This document shows, piece after piece, positions 25,874 through 36,298 of a DNA stretch of 64,000 bases (position 1 is the stretch's first letter; each line of letters begins with the position of its first letter). A program made the translations under genes and the position numbers. Origin of the DNA: Clostridium saccharobutylicum DSM 13864 (GTDB lineage: Bacteria; Bacillota; Clostridia; Clostridiales; Clostridiaceae); NCBI RefSeq assembly GCF_000473995.1, contig NC_022571.1, positions 4,433,416 to 4,497,415 of the forward strand, given 5' to 3'. The notes under the pieces are model-generated. The model worked only from the letters and a program-made list of their open reading frames with translations. It ran no database searches and had not been told where the DNA came from.

Positions 25874-26698
25874 TTAAAATACTGGAATTACTGCTCCATT
25901 GTATTCTTTTTCTATAAATTCTTTAACTTCTGGTGAAGTCATTGCTTTTACTAAATCTTTAATTTTTTGTTCATTTTCATTACCTGCTTTTACTGCAATT
26001 ATATTAGCATAAGGCTTAGCAGCTTCTGAATCTTTATCTTCTATAATAATAGCATCTGTAGATGGATTGAATTTAGCTTCTATTGCATAGTTACCATTTA
26101 TTATAGCTGCATCAACATCATCTATTGATCTTGGAACTGCTGCCGCTTCTAATTCACTAAACTTCAAATTCTTTGGATTTTCTGTTATATCTTTTGGTGT
26201 AACTAATTCACCATCTGAAATTTTAATTACTCCCTTTGATGCTAATAACTTTAATGCTCTAGCTTCATTTGATGGATCATTTGGAACCGCAATTGTAGCT
26301 CCATCTTTAAGTTCATCTAAACTTTTTATTTTATGAGAATATAATCCCATTGGTTCTAAATGAATAGCTCCTACTGATACTAAATTTAGCCCCTTTGATT
26401 CATTTTGTTCTTTTAAGTAAGGCATATGTTGGAAGAAGTTTGCATCTAATTCACCTTCTGATACTGATGTATTTGGTTGAACATAATCATTAAATTCAGT
26501 TACTTCTACTGTATATCCTTCTTTTTCAAGTAATGGTTTAGCTATATCTACTATTTCCCTGTGTGGTTTTGGTGTTACCCCGATTTTTATTACCTTATCT
26601 TCTTTAGATGCTGTATTTGTAGATGTTCCTCCACATCCTACTAATCCTAATGCGACTACACCCGCTAAAGCTATTGATAAAATTGATTTCTTTTTCAT
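25874..26698 (-). CDS. metQ: Methionine ABC transporter substrate-binding lipoprotein
   Basis: A 274-residue NlpA/MetQ-family lipoprotein. Residues 1-20 are a lipoprotein signal ending in the lipobox LVGC, so the mature Cys would be acylated and anchored outside the membrane. The body has IGVTPKPHREIVDIAKPLL, ANFFQHMPYLKEQN and IPNDPSN-type elements (here AVPNDPSNEARAL), which are typical methionine-binding signatures. It delivers methionine to MetI/MetN. The ATG at 26698 follows a GGGGG site by 7 bases; an in-frame ATG at 26713 overlaps that site. It is the last gene of the metN-metI-metQ operon, under a SAM-I riboswitch. Confidence 0.94.
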   Translation of the reverse strand: MKKKSILSIALAGVVALGLVGCGGTSTNTASKEDKVIKIGVTPKPHREIVDIAKPLLEKEGYTVEVTEFNDYVQPNTSVSEGELDANFFQHMPYLKEQNESKGLNLVSVGAIHLEPMGLYSHKIKSLDELKDGATIAVPNDPSNEARALKLLASKGVIKISDGELVTPKDITENPKNLKFSELEAAAVPRSIDDVDAAIINGNYAIEAKFNPSTDAIIIEDKDSEAAKPYANIIAVKAGNENEQKIKDLVKAMTSPEVKEFIEKEYNGAVIPVF

Positions 26699-26841
26699 AT
26701 TTATTACCCCCATTTTAAGCTTATGCTTTAATAATTTGATATCTAATTATTAAGATTTTTTATAATATATTTGCAACTATAAAATATATAAAAGTTTTTA
26801 TATATTTTATAGAAAATAACTTCTTAATTATATATTGTGAA

Positions 26842-27480
26842 TTATTTTGATAATTTATTATAAAAATAATTTCCTAAAAGTTGTAGAACTTGTACTACTA
26901 CAATTAGAATAATACATGTTACTATCATTACGTCTGTTTGGAATCTTTGATATCCATATCTTATTGCTACATCTCCAAGACCTCCGCCTCCAATAGCACC
27001 TGCCATTGCAGAATATCCAACAATACTTATTATTGTAAGAGTTATTCCTGACATTATCGAAGGAATTGCTTCCTTAAGCATAACTTTAAATATAATTTGA
27101 GTATTTGAAGCCCCAAAAGACTTTGCCGCTTCTATTACACCTTTATCTACTTCTCTTAAAGATGATTCTATAACTCTTGCAACAAAAGGTGCTGCTGCAA
27201 CTGTAAGTGGAACCATTGCTGCCACTGTCCCTATTGATTTACCTGCAATTATTTTTGTTAAAGGTACAATTATTACCATTAATATAACAAATGGAAAACT
27301 TCTTAATGTATTAACAATAAAATCTAAAATATTATAAATAATTTTATTAGGTTTTAAGCCATCATTTGCAGTAACTGTTAATAAAATTGCAGGTATAAAA
27401 CCTAAAATTACAGAAAATGTAGTTGATACAAAAACCATTTCTAATGTTTCTATTAACGCTTTTCCTATTATTTCGTTCAT
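26842..27480 (-). CDS. metI: Methionine ABC transporter permease
   Basis: A 212-residue integral membrane protein with five or six hydrophobic helices. The inner-membrane-component motif (EAA loop) reads IEAAKSFGASNTQIIFKVML (about 133-152), followed by EAIPSIMSGI. The N-terminal LIETLEMVFVSTTFSVILG is typical of MetI. It forms the channel of the MetNIQ methionine importer. Its ATG overlaps the metN stop as TAATG, indicating translational coupling. It is followed by metQ after about 140 bases. Confidence 0.95.
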   Translation of the reverse strand: MNEIIGKALIETLEMVFVSTTFSVILGFIPAILLTVTANDGLKPNKIIYNILDFIVNTLRSFPFVILMVIIVPLTKIIAGKSIGTVAAMVPLTVAAAPFVARVIESSLREVDKGVIEAAKSFGASNTQIIFKVMLKEAIPSIMSGITLTIISIVGYSAMAGAIGGGGLGDVAIRYGYQRFQTDVMIVTCIILIVVVQVLQLLGNYFYNKLSK

Positions 27481-28448
27481 TACTTAAGCACCTCCCACAA
27501 AATTTCTTTACCTTCAAGGTACTTTAGAACCTTATCTTTATCATTTTCGCTTATATTTATTACAAGCCCCCCTAATACTTCACTTCTAAATTTTTCAAGT
27601 TTACCCCAAACTATTGAAAAATCTATTTCTAGCTCTCTCGCCATTTTAGTTATAAGTGCATTCTCTGAAGAATTACTTGGGAAAAATAACTTAATATTAA
27701 CTCCGCTCTCTGGCAATATTTCTTCTTCATCTTCTTCACCTAGGAATTTCTTTAATGAAGTTCCCGGCTTTAAAAATAAATCTTCTGCTCTTCCTTCTGC
27801 CTTTATTTCTCCACCATCTAATAATGCAACTCTTTGACACACCTCTTTTATAACTTCCATTTGGTGAGTAACCATTATTATTGTTATCCCTAGCTCTTTA
27901 TTAATTTTAGAAAGTAAAGCTAAAATATCCTTTGTAATCTTAGGATCTAACGCTGATGTTGCCTCATCACAAAGTAATATCTTTGGATCCAATGCTAATG
28001 CTCTTGCTATCGCCACTCTTTGCTTTTGTCCACCACTAAGTTGCGATGGTTTGCTTAGTTTTTTATCCTCTAAGCCAACTAATTTAAGTAAATCTAATAC
28101 CTTAGTCTCAATTATTTTCTTATCATATCCCCACACTTCAAGAGGAAGTGCAACATTATCAAATACATTTTTTCTTTGTAAAAGATTGAAGTTTTGAAAA
28201 ATCATCCCTAAATCTTTTCTAAATTCTCTAAGTTCTGAACCACTTAACGAACAGACCTCTTTCCCCATTACATTAATAGATCCACCATCATAAGTTTCAA
28301 GTCCATTTATACATCTAAGCAATGTGGATTTACCTGCCCCACTATGTCCTATTATTCCATAAATTTCACCTTGCTTAATGCTCATTGATACATCTTTTAT
28401 AACTTGTGTTTTCCCAAAACTTTTAACTACGTTTTTTATTTCTACCAA
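27480..28448 (-). CDS. metN: Methionine ABC transporter ATP-binding protein
   Basis: A 322-residue ATPase. Walker [10 protein letters not shown] (about 33-41), [15 protein letters not shown] signature (about 135), [13 protein letters not shown]alker B, and the [12 protein letters not shown] switch region. The C-terminal 75 residues ([20 protein letters not shown] and the following) are the NIL/ACT-like regulatory domain that binds methionine and shuts the importer. It starts at TTG (28448), 7 bases after GGGAGGA. It is the first gene after the SAM-I riboswitch and is translationally coupled to metI. Confidence 0.96.
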   Translation of the reverse strand: MVEIKNVVKSFGKTQVIKDVSMSIKQGEIYGIIGHSGAGKSTLLRCINGLETYDGGSINVMGKEVCSLSGSELREFRKDLGMIFQNFNLLQRKNVFDNVALPLEVWGYDKKIIETKVLDLLKLVGLEDKKLSKPSQLSGGQKQRVAIARALALDPKILLCDEATSALDPKITKDILALLSKINKELGITIIMVTHQMEVIKEVCQRVALLDGGEIKAEGRAEDLFLKPGTSLKKFLGEEDEEEILPESGVNIKLFFPSNSSENALITKMARELEIDFSIVWGKLEKFRSEVLGGLVINISENDKDKVLKYLEGKEILWEVLK

Positions 28449-28492
28449 AACACATTCCTCCCTAATTGTCCTTACTTAGTTTCCGGATAACT

Positions 28493-28682
28493 AAAAAACA
28501 AAAGCGCTAGAGAATAAACCTCTAGCGCGCAATACACTACACAAATTTACCCTCTCATCTACCAGCTAAAAAAAAGCTGCAGGAATTAGCACCGTATAAT
28601 ATATTGGTAAATGAACCACTATTTCGGTTGCTGGGCTTCACAGGGCCAGTCCCTCCGCCACTCTTGATAAGATATCAGACTA
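28493..28682 (-). promoter_or_regulatory. SAM-I (S-box) riboswitch
   Basis: Minus strand: CTTATCAAGAGTGGCGGAGG, then GACTGGCCCTGTGAAGCCC, then AGCAACC, then ACGGTGCTAATTCCTGCAG and GATGAGAG, the full S-box core. It is followed by the terminator GCGCTAGAG/CTCTAGCGC with TTTTGTTTTTT (28493-28530). High SAM should stop metNIQ transcription. Confidence 0.97.
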
Positions 28683-28702
28683 TTTAATTAGTTTCTGACA
28701 TG

Positions 28703-28731
28703 ATTATATAAATATTCTTTTATTTTGTCAA
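28703..28731 (-). promoter_or_regulatory. Promoter of the metNIQ leader
   Basis: TTGACA (28726-28731), 17 bases, TATAAT (28703-28708) on the minus strand: a perfect sigma-A consensus immediately upstream of the riboswitch. Confidence 0.9.
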
Positions 28732-28915
28732 CAGTTAAATAATAATTATTATTAACTGCTTAATCCAAAGTATTATCATCGGATTAATTTTATTATATAT
28801 GCTTGTTTAATATATTGCAAGAACTTTTTAATTTTTATTTTAAATGCACAACAAATTTCTACACCAAATAAAATAAAAAATAAAAAGCCTCCTAAAAACA
28901 AATTTTAAGCAACTT

Positions 28916-28970
28916 AAGCACAATCACAAATAACAAGTCCATCTACTAAGATTAATTTTTTCATATGCCT
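28916..28970. repeat. Family A repeat, short copy (A9)
   Basis: AAGCACAATCACAAATAACA then TTTTTTCATATGCCT, 55 bases. The terminal CCTTA gives the smpB stop codon (28970-28972). Confidence 0.7.
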
Positions 28971-29440
28971 TAATATCTATTTCTTTCTTTTATAGCTCTG
29001 TCAATATCTCTCTTTTGTGCTTTTTCAAGCATTGCATCTCTCTTATCATAATTTTTCTTACCTTTGCATACTCCAAGTGCAACCTTAACCTTACCTTCTT
29101 TTAAATAAAGTGATAAAGGTACTAAAGTATATCCATCTTGGCATACTAAAGCATCTAATCTTCTTATTTGATCTTTATGCAATAATAATTTTCTTTCTCT
29201 TACTGGATCTACATTAAATATATTTCCTTGCTCATAAGGACTTATATGCATGTTCTTTATAAATATTTCTCCATTGTATATATCAGCATAACAATCTTTA
29301 AGGTTTACTCTTCCTTTTCTTATAGATTTAACCTCTGTTCCAACTAAAACCAATCCAGCTTCCATTGCTTCCTCAACAAAGTAATCATGTCTAGCCTTTC
29401 TATTTTCAGCTAATGAATTTTCATTTTTCTTTCTTACCAC
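28970..29440 (-). CDS. smpB: SsrA-binding protein SmpB
   Basis: A 156-residue tmRNA-binding protein needed for trans-translation and rescue of stalled ribosomes. Signatures: [20 protein letters not shown] at the N-terminus, [16 protein letters not shown] (about 32-47), the [17 protein letters not shown] stretch (about 75-91), and a basic tail [20 protein letters not shown]. Start at GTG 29440, 5-6 bases after TAGGTGAT; the in-frame GTG at 29449 overlaps that site. The stop codon is formed by the right end of a family A repeat, so the last codons or stop were set by that insertion. The family tail KERNRY looks intact. The ssrA gene is not in this window. Confidence 0.95.
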   Translation of the reverse strand: MVRKKNENSLAENRKARHDYFVEEAMEAGLVLVGTEVKSIRKGRVNLKDCYADIYNGEIFIKNMHISPYEQGNIFNVDPVRERKLLLHKDQIRRLDALVCQDGYTLVPLSLYLKEGKVKVALGVCKGKKNYDKRDAMLEKAQKRDIDRAIKERNRY

Positions 29441-29470
29441 TTTAATCACCTACTATGGCTATATTTCTTT

Positions 29471-29545
29471 AGAGACATTGAAAAAATAAAAAGTTACTCT
29501 TCTAATTCTTTATAATTTCAACTTTTTACTTTCCTTCATATGCCT
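29471..29545. repeat. Diverged family A repeat (A10)
   Basis: AGAGACATTGAAAAAATAAA with the inverted mate TTCCTTCATATGCCT; the inner AAAAAGTTA...AACTTTTTA also pair. It lies upstream of smpB. Confidence 0.55.
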
Positions 29546-29547
29546 TA

Positions 29548-29866
29548 CTTAAGATTATATTATACGCATTCCTACAAATCAACTTTAGAAACATATAGAA
29601 ATATACATATATCTATATGTTCTAATTAATAAAATCCATAAATAATAAATTTTGCTATTTACTTCTTTTGCTGAGACCGAGAATTTATGAATAAAATTTT
29701 TTATAACTTATATATATTTATATTTTTAATTTTCAAGTAAAATTAAGTTACTGTTACTTATTTTGATACAAATTATTTTTCAAAACTTACATATTAAAAA
29801 TAGAATCTAATTGTTTATTTTAATAATGCTAAATATAAAATAATAGTTAACTTTAATTTCAAAATA
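29548..29866. other. Intergenic, nothing recognised
   Basis: AT-rich stretch between smpB and the rnr terminator. I see no gene, hairpin or repeat that I can support. Confidence 0.5.
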
Positions 29867-29906
29867 ATATTCTGAAGAATGATTAAATAAATATTCTTCA
29901 GAATAT
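29867..29906 (-). terminator. Terminator of rnr
   Basis: ATATTCTGAAGAAT pairs with ATTCTTCAGAATAT, followed on the minus strand by TATTTTG. It lies about 95 bases after the rnr stop. Confidence 0.75.
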
Positions 29907-30001
29907 CTCTATTAATTATAAAATATCTTATATATTCTATAATTATTTAAATTCTATAACTTGCCCTCTCTAAGCTTTTTTCTATCGTATCTTAGTCTCC
30001 T

Positions 30002-32188
30002 TCATTTAATTTGAATTTGACTATCATCTTTATCAGCTATTTCATCTTCTCTCTTAGGTTCTTCTGTAATTCTAAAGAAAATCTCTCTATTAGCTATATC
30101 TACATCCACACATTCAACTTTAACCTTATCTCCTAATTTATATACCTTTTTAGTTCTTTCTCCAGTTAGTGAAAGATGTGATTCATTAAATACATAATAA
30201 TCATCATTTAAATCATTAACATGAACTAACCCTTCAATTGTACTTGGTAATTCAACGAATATTCCAAAGCTTGTAACTGAAGATATAATTCCTTCAAATT
30301 CTTCTCCAATTCTATCTTGCATATACTCTGCTTTCTTTAAATCATCAACTTCTCTTTCAGCATCTTGTGCCTTTCTTTCCATTTCTGATGACTGCTTAGC
30401 TGCATATCCAACTATATTTTTCAACCTATTGTATCTCTTTTCATCTATTTGTGCATGCAAATATTCCTTTATTATTCTATGAATTTGTAAATCTGGATAT
30501 CTTCTTATTGGAGAAGTAAAATGACAATAATATTGAGCTGCTAAGCCAAAATGTCCTATACATGCTGGTGCATATTTAGCTTGCATCATTGAACGTAATA
30601 ATAAGGTACTTACAACAGTTTCTTCATTTTGTCCTTTAACTTTCTCTAAAATTTCTTGGAAACTCTTAGGATGTATTTCTTCTGTCCAACTAATATTGTA
30701 TCCTAAATTATATACAAATTCCTTAAACTTTGTTAGTTTTTCTTCATCAGGGCTTTCATGGATTCTATATACAAACGGTATTTTAGTTTTAAACATATGC
30801 TCAGCTACTGTTTCATTAGCTGCTAACATAAACTCTTCAATCATTCTATTAGCAATTTCACGTTCATAAGGTTTAATCTCAATTGGTTTACCTAATTCAT
30901 TTAATATTATTTTAGCTTCTGCGATTTCAAAATCAATGGCTCCTCTTCTAGTTCTCTTCTCTCTTAAAATATTACAAAGCTCTTCCATTAACTTAAAATC
31001 ATCATAAAGATAATCATATTTTTTTATTAACTCTTCATCATGATCTTTTAAAATCTTTGTAACATCTGTATATGTCATTCTTTCATTAGTTTTAATAATA
31101 GATTCAACTATTTCATGATCTACAACCATTCCCTTATTGTTTATTTCCATAAAACAAGTTAATGTTAGTCTGTCTACTCTAGGATTTAACGAACATATAC
31201 CATTTGATAATTTTCTAGGTAGCATTGGAACAACTCTATCAATTAAATAAACCGAAGTTGCTCTTTTTAATGCTTCCCTATCCAATGGATTATTCTCTCT
31301 AACATAATTAGTTACATCCGCAATATGAACTCCTAGTCTAAAGTTCCCATTTGGTAACTTTTCAATAGATACAGCATCATCTAAATCCTTAGCATCTTCA
31401 CCATCTATTGTTACCATTCTTAAATCTCTTAAATCTCTTCTGCTTAGATACTCTTGTTCATCAATTTCCTCGGAAATATTTTCAGCAAAATTTAATACTT
31501 TAGTAGGAAATTCTTCAGGCAATCCAAGCTTTTTAATGATCATTAAAATATCTATTCCTCTATCGCCTTTTCTACCTAAAATTTCTGTAACAACACCTTC
31601 TGGTTTTCTTTTTCCATCTGGCCATTTTGTTATTTTAACTATAACTACGTCCCCATCTTTAGCATTGTTTCTGTCTTTCTTTGATATAAATATATCTTGC
31701 GTCATTCTAGTATCTTCTGAAATTACAAAGCCAAAGTTTTTTGAATCTTCATATACTCCAACAATTTTACTTGTATTTCTTTCAAGGATTTCAACTACTA
31801 TACCTTCCCTTTTCTTAGTCTTTGTATCTTCCCTTGTTACTTTTACTGAGATTTTATCACCATTAAAAGCTCCATTTATACAATTACTAGGAATAAAGAC
31901 ATCCTTCTGTCCTTCTTCTTCAGGAATTAAAAATCCAAAACCTTTTGCATGAGATTGTAGAGTTCCAATAACTAATCCTTCTTCCTGATGCTCTTCACCT
32001 TCTGCTATCATATATCTATTAGTTTTTGTTCTTCTTATTATTCCTTCATGCTCCATCATTTTCAAAGTTTTCTTAAATGCATTATATTCATTTTTCTTTA
32101 TATCAAATATGGCAACTAATTCTTCAATATCCATTGGGGTATATGCAGTTTCTCTCATAAAACTTGCTAATGTTTGCTTTATTCCCAT
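30002..32188 (-). CDS. rnr: Ribonuclease R
   Basis: A 728-residue 3'-5' exoribonuclease that degrades structured RNA. N-terminal winged-helix-like and cold-shock domains (about 1-210; GFGFLIPEEEGQKDVFIP), the RNB catalytic domain (about 240-570; TIDGEDAKDLDDAVSIEKL, the acidic active site, then GVHIADVTNYV and YLIDRVVPMLPRKLS), and a C-terminal S1 domain (EFEGIISSVTSFGIFVELPS). The start ATG at 32188 follows GGAGGA by 7 bases; an upstream in-frame start at 32248 has no ribosome site and would add 20 unrelated residues. It lies downstream of secG on the same strand, the classic secG-rnr-smpB order of Firmicutes, but separated from secG by a terminator and a family B repeat. Confidence 0.97.
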   Translation of the reverse strand: MGIKQTLASFMRETAYTPMDIEELVAIFDIKKNEYNAFKKTLKMMEHEGIIRRTKTNRYMIAEGEEHQEEGLVIGTLQSHAKGFGFLIPEEEGQKDVFIPSNCINGAFNGDKISVKVTREDTKTKKREGIVVEILERNTSKIVGVYEDSKNFGFVISEDTRMTQDIFISKKDRNNAKDGDVVIVKITKWPDGKRKPEGVVTEILGRKGDRGIDILMIIKKLGLPEEFPTKVLNFAENISEEIDEQEYLSRRDLRDLRMVTIDGEDAKDLDDAVSIEKLPNGNFRLGVHIADVTNYVRENNPLDREALKRATSVYLIDRVVPMLPRKLSNGICSLNPRVDRLTLTCFMEINNKGMVVDHEIVESIIKTNERMTYTDVTKILKDHDEELIKKYDYLYDDFKLMEELCNILREKRTRRGAIDFEIAEAKIILNELGKPIEIKPYEREIANRMIEEFMLAANETVAEHMFKTKIPFVYRIHESPDEEKLTKFKEFVYNLGYNISWTEEIHPKSFQEILEKVKGQNEETVVSTLLLRSMMQAKYAPACIGHFGLAAQYYCHFTSPIRRYPDLQIHRIIKEYLHAQIDEKRYNRLKNIVGYAAKQSSEMERKAQDAEREVDDLKKAEYMQDRIGEEFEGIISSVTSFGIFVELPSTIEGLVHVNDLNDDYYVFNESHLSLTGERTKKVYKLGDKVKVECVDVDIANREIFFRITEEPKREDEIADKDDSQIQIK

Positions 32189-32534
32189 AACTATTCCTCC
32201 ACTATACAATTTTCTATATATTATTCCTTTGTATCTATATACTACCATAATAACATAGTCTAATATAAACTTACTATATTATATTTTATACTTATATATT
32301 ATATTTAGATAACATAGAATATAATTTTTATTTAGCCTTATTATATATTATTAACTTAATCATTTAATTTATTTCAATATATAATAAAAAATAAATATTA
32401 TAATATCCATATTACCCTTTATAACAAACATACTATAGGTATTCAAGTTAAATCTTAAACTTATATGATTATTACCCCAAATAGAAGTCATGCATTTATT
32501 TCGGTTACTGAAAATGTTGAAATATATTTAAAAA

Positions 32535-32628
32535 CAAAAAGTAAGTGGATTCTATAGCAACTGAGCAAAAAAATCCGCTTACTTTGGACAAAGTATCACA
32601 TAAGTCTAAAACTTACTTATTTATATAC
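32535..32628. repeat. Family B repeat, short copy B2
   Basis: Outer stem AAAGTAAGTGGATT / AATCCGCTTACTTT, the TAGCAACTGAGCAAAAAAAT core and the right end TCACATAAGTCTAAAACTTA. The middle and inner arms are missing. Confidence 0.7.
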
Positions 32629-32631
32629 AAA

Positions 32632-32661
32632 CAAAAAAGCTACTTACATTTTAAGTAGCTT
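32632..32661 (-). terminator. Terminator of secG
   Basis: AAGCTACTTA pairs with TAAGTAGCTT, followed on the minus strand by TTTTGTTTGT. The remaining 32189-32534 is AT-rich with no gene recognised. Confidence 0.9.
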
Positions 32662-32667
32662 AAACTA

Positions 32668-32901
32668 TTACTTTAATATATTTAACACAATTGTATTTAT
32701 CGCAAAAAGAGCCATAAATATGTATGTTAATCTTACAAGAATTACTTCCTTAGTTCTAGACTTATTTTTTGCAAAAAATGTATCTGTTGTAGCTCCTTGT
32801 ATTAAACCACTTAACGCATCAGCTTTACTTGGTTGCATATAAACAGTCACAATAGTGAATATTCCTAATATTACTTCTAGGACTAAAAATATATTTTTCA
32901 T
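32668..32901 (-). CDS. secG: Preprotein translocase subunit SecG
   Basis: A 77-residue membrane protein with two hydrophobic helices (about 4-22 and 52-74) and a loop between them. IQGATTDTFFAKNKSRTKE contains the GGATTDTFFAKNKSR-like loop typical of clostridial SecG. SecG assists SecYE-SecA protein export. The ATG at 32901 follows AGGAGGTG; an in-frame GTG nine bases upstream overlaps that site. It lies between eno and rnr. A strong terminator follows. Confidence 0.93.
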   Translation of the reverse strand: MKNIFLVLEVILGIFTIVTVYMQPSKADALSGLIQGATTDTFFAKNKSRTKEVILVRLTYIFMALFAINTIVLNILK

Positions 32902-33063
32902 AGGTAACACCTCCTATAATTATGTATAATACATATGTTAAATCATATCATAATTATTCTATTATTACAACTTTTCTCAATTACAAATTTACAGCTAGAT
33001 TATTTAAGTTATATTATTTAGACTTATTTTCAGCTTGCACAAGTTAAAATTTTTTACAAAAAT

Positions 33064-33097
33064 AAGAGTACTCTAGAAAAAACTCTAAAATACCCTT
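33064..33097 (-). terminator. Terminator of eno
   Basis: AAGAGTACTCTAGA pairs (with G-U pairs) to TCTAAAATACCCTT, with a T run on the minus strand. About 50 bases after the eno stop. Confidence 0.8.
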
Positions 33098-33145
33098 GTT
33101 TATTTCAGATAGATTCACAAAATAACAATTTCATGTCATTAATAA

Positions 33146-34441
<1,296 letters not shown>

Positions 34442-34723
34442 TTAATATTACCCTCCTTGTATTATGAACTTTAGTATGAATATCTACTAATACTGCTATA
34501 ATAATAGATAAACTCAACTAAAAAGGCTTTTTTACTTACCATAATATTATTAGTAAAAATTTTTTAATTATTCATTTTATATATTATTTAAATTTTCAAC
34601 ATAATACTTCGTTTGAGTTTTTTTGTAATTATGGTTGATTTTTACATTTAGTTATAAGATAATAGTATTACATCCTTTAACCAATGTTATGGGATTACTT
34701 TTTAATTAGGGGTGATTTATAAA

Positions 34724-35227
34724 ATGATTAAAAAATTTATTATTGCATCTTTAGCTACTGTATTAACAGTTGGACCATGTTTGCCAGCTGTAACTGCAGA
34801 AGCTGCAGTTAATTCTGATAAGTATCTAGGACAAACTGTAGATAGCAACGGAAAGTATCAAGGGTGGTATAAATTCTCAGATGGCAGCTGGGGATACTAT
34901 ATTGACTACGGAAAATTAGTTAAAAACGTTTGGGTAAACGAGCCTGATGGTGACTATGGTATAGGCGCCGATGGTAAGATGGTAACTGGATGGTTTCCTA
35001 ATGCTATAGACAACAAGTGGTACTACTTCCAATCAGATGGTAAGGCAAGCAAGGGCTGGCTACAAAGTGATGGATTATGGTACTACATGGATAACAAAGG
35101 AGCTATGTTAACAGGTTGGCAAAAAATTAATGAAAGATGGTATTATTTCGATACAACTACTGGAGTAATGGCAAGTAATATCAAAGTTGATGGATATTAT
35201 TTATCTGCAGATGGTTCTCTGCAATAA
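34724..35227 (+). CDS. Secreted protein with cell-wall (choline-binding-type) repeats
   Basis: A 167-residue protein with a signal peptide (residues 1-27; cleavage likely after VTAEA) and almost nothing but repeats of the choline/cell-wall-binding type: GWYKFSDGSWGYYIDYGKLV, then GWFPNAIDNKWYYFQSDGKA, then GWLQSDGLWYYMDNKGAM, then GWQKINERWYYFDTTTG. Each has the WYYF-DxxG-x-GW pattern of the CW_binding_1 family. There is no catalytic domain, so it may be a wall-associated or phage-lysin-derived decorator. Start at ATG 34724, 8 bases after AGGGGTG; the in-frame GTG at 34712 overlaps that site. It is on the opposite strand to all surrounding glycolytic genes, so it may be a late arrival; this is inference. 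Confidence 0.87.
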   Translation: MIKKFIIASLATVLTVGPCLPAVTAEAAVNSDKYLGQTVDSNGKYQGWYKFSDGSWGYYIDYGKLVKNVWVNEPDGDYGIGADGKMVTGWFPNAIDNKWYYFQSDGKASKGWLQSDGLWYYMDNKGAMLTGWQKINERWYYFDTTTGVMASNIKVDGYYLSADGSLQ

Positions 35228-35259
35228 TATCACTCTATCCTGTATATAGATTAATATTA

Positions 35260-35384
35260 AAATTGATAATGTAGAATGAATAATGAATAATAAAAACTTA
35301 TATAAAAAATAAAAATTTTATAAGCAAAACATATAAAATGCGATTACATTTTAAAAATCATTCTACATTCTATATTATCAATTC
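35260..35384. repeat. Inverted repeat of a third type
   Basis: AATTGATAATGTAGAATGA at the left pairs with TCATTCTACATTC...ATTATCAATT at the right, with an AT-rich loop of about 80 bases. It is a possible MITE or two-way terminator, convergent between the wall-repeat gene and the kinase-like gene. Confidence 0.6.
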
Positions 35385-35455
35385 TGATTAGAATTAAACT
35401 ATCCTAATTTCATTGTCAGCTATAACTTCTAGAGACAAAACTATAAATCATATAT

Positions 35456-36055
35456 TTACTCAATTCCAGATAATTGTTCAGCTTCACAATATTTTTTAAA
35501 TTTTAGTCTCCACATTTTTGCTTTTCTAGAATCTATTTTGTTTATACCTTCTAAGAACTCTTCAAGAACTCCAATTCTATTCAATCCCTTCATGAGATGC
35601 CTTGGATAATCAACTTTCCTTGTATAAGCTTTCTTCGGATCTATTATCATGAGTTTTTCATCTTCTGAAACATAAATATCTTTGCAACGAGTATCAAGCT
35701 TTTTAAATTTAAGTTTTTTAAATTCTAATAACAACTGATATATATTTTCTATCAACGAATTACTCAATCCGCTCTCTTTAATGTATTCATCAAGCCTTTC
35801 TCCTTCCACCATATCCCTTACAACATATAACTTTCCTTTCTTATACATGTACGGAAAATATTTTGATCCATTAGTTTTAGCAAGAATACTTCCTTCATCA
35901 TTACATACCTTTTGCTTTAAAAATATTTTTATAACTTTTTTATTAGGCAATTCATAAACTACTCCATTATTTCCTTGTCCTAAATAGTTTGCCTCTCTAA
36001 ATAATTTTTCTGTAATTTCATCAAAGTCAGCAGAATATGCAAAATTTTTTTTCAT
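35456..36055 (-). CDS. Small protein-kinase-like protein
   Basis: A 199-residue protein with a shortened kinase fold. The glycine loop YLGQGNNGVVYEL (about 24-36) is followed by the Lys strand KKVIKIFLKQ; the hinge-like YVVRDMVEGERLDEY (about 78) and a catalytic-loop-like DTRCKDIYV (about 121), then MIIDPKK (about 135) in place of DFG. It resembles BUD32/RIO-like minimal kinases or aminoglycoside phosphotransferases more than full Ser/Thr kinases. It keeps the Gly loop, Lys and an Asp, so catalysis is possible, but the HRD triad is degenerate. The ATG follows AGGACTG. It stands alone in the glycolytic region. No substrate can be named. Confidence 0.75.
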   Translation of the reverse strand: MKKNFAYSADFDEITEKLFREANYLGQGNNGVVYELPNKKVIKIFLKQKVCNDEGSILAKTNGSKYFPYMYKKGKLYVVRDMVEGERLDEYIKESGLSNSLIENIYQLLLEFKKLKFKKLDTRCKDIYVSEDEKLMIIDPKKAYTRKVDYPRHLMKGLNRIGVLEEFLEGINKIDSRKAKMWRLKFKKYCEAEQLSGIE

Positions 36056-36120
36056 ATTATCAGTCCTAAATCTTTTTTATAAATATATTAATTTATTGTT
36101 TACTTTATGCAATTCTATCT

Positions 36121-36255
36121 AGGCACATGAAATAAAATAACAAATCCAAAATGTCATTATTATTTTTCATCAGGCAAGGAAGCAAATTTGTTTGATCATA
36201 GGCTATTAGAGGAATCTGTTAATGAGCAGATAAAATTATTGTATCCCCATTATGT
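36121..36255. repeat. Family A repeat, left part (A11)
   Basis: AGGCACATGAAATAAAATAA, then CAAATCCAAAATGTCA, TTTTTCATCAGGCAAGGAAG and CAAATTTG follow the left half of A3 closely. The right terminus is missing or heavily changed. Confidence 0.65.
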
Positions 36256-36298
36256 CTTGTTTATAGATATTCAATTTAAGAATTAGATTTATAATTAG

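Noticed and set aside
25670..25936. 88-residue frame on the + strand
   Set aside because: It runs through foldback B1 and into the metQ gene on the other strand.
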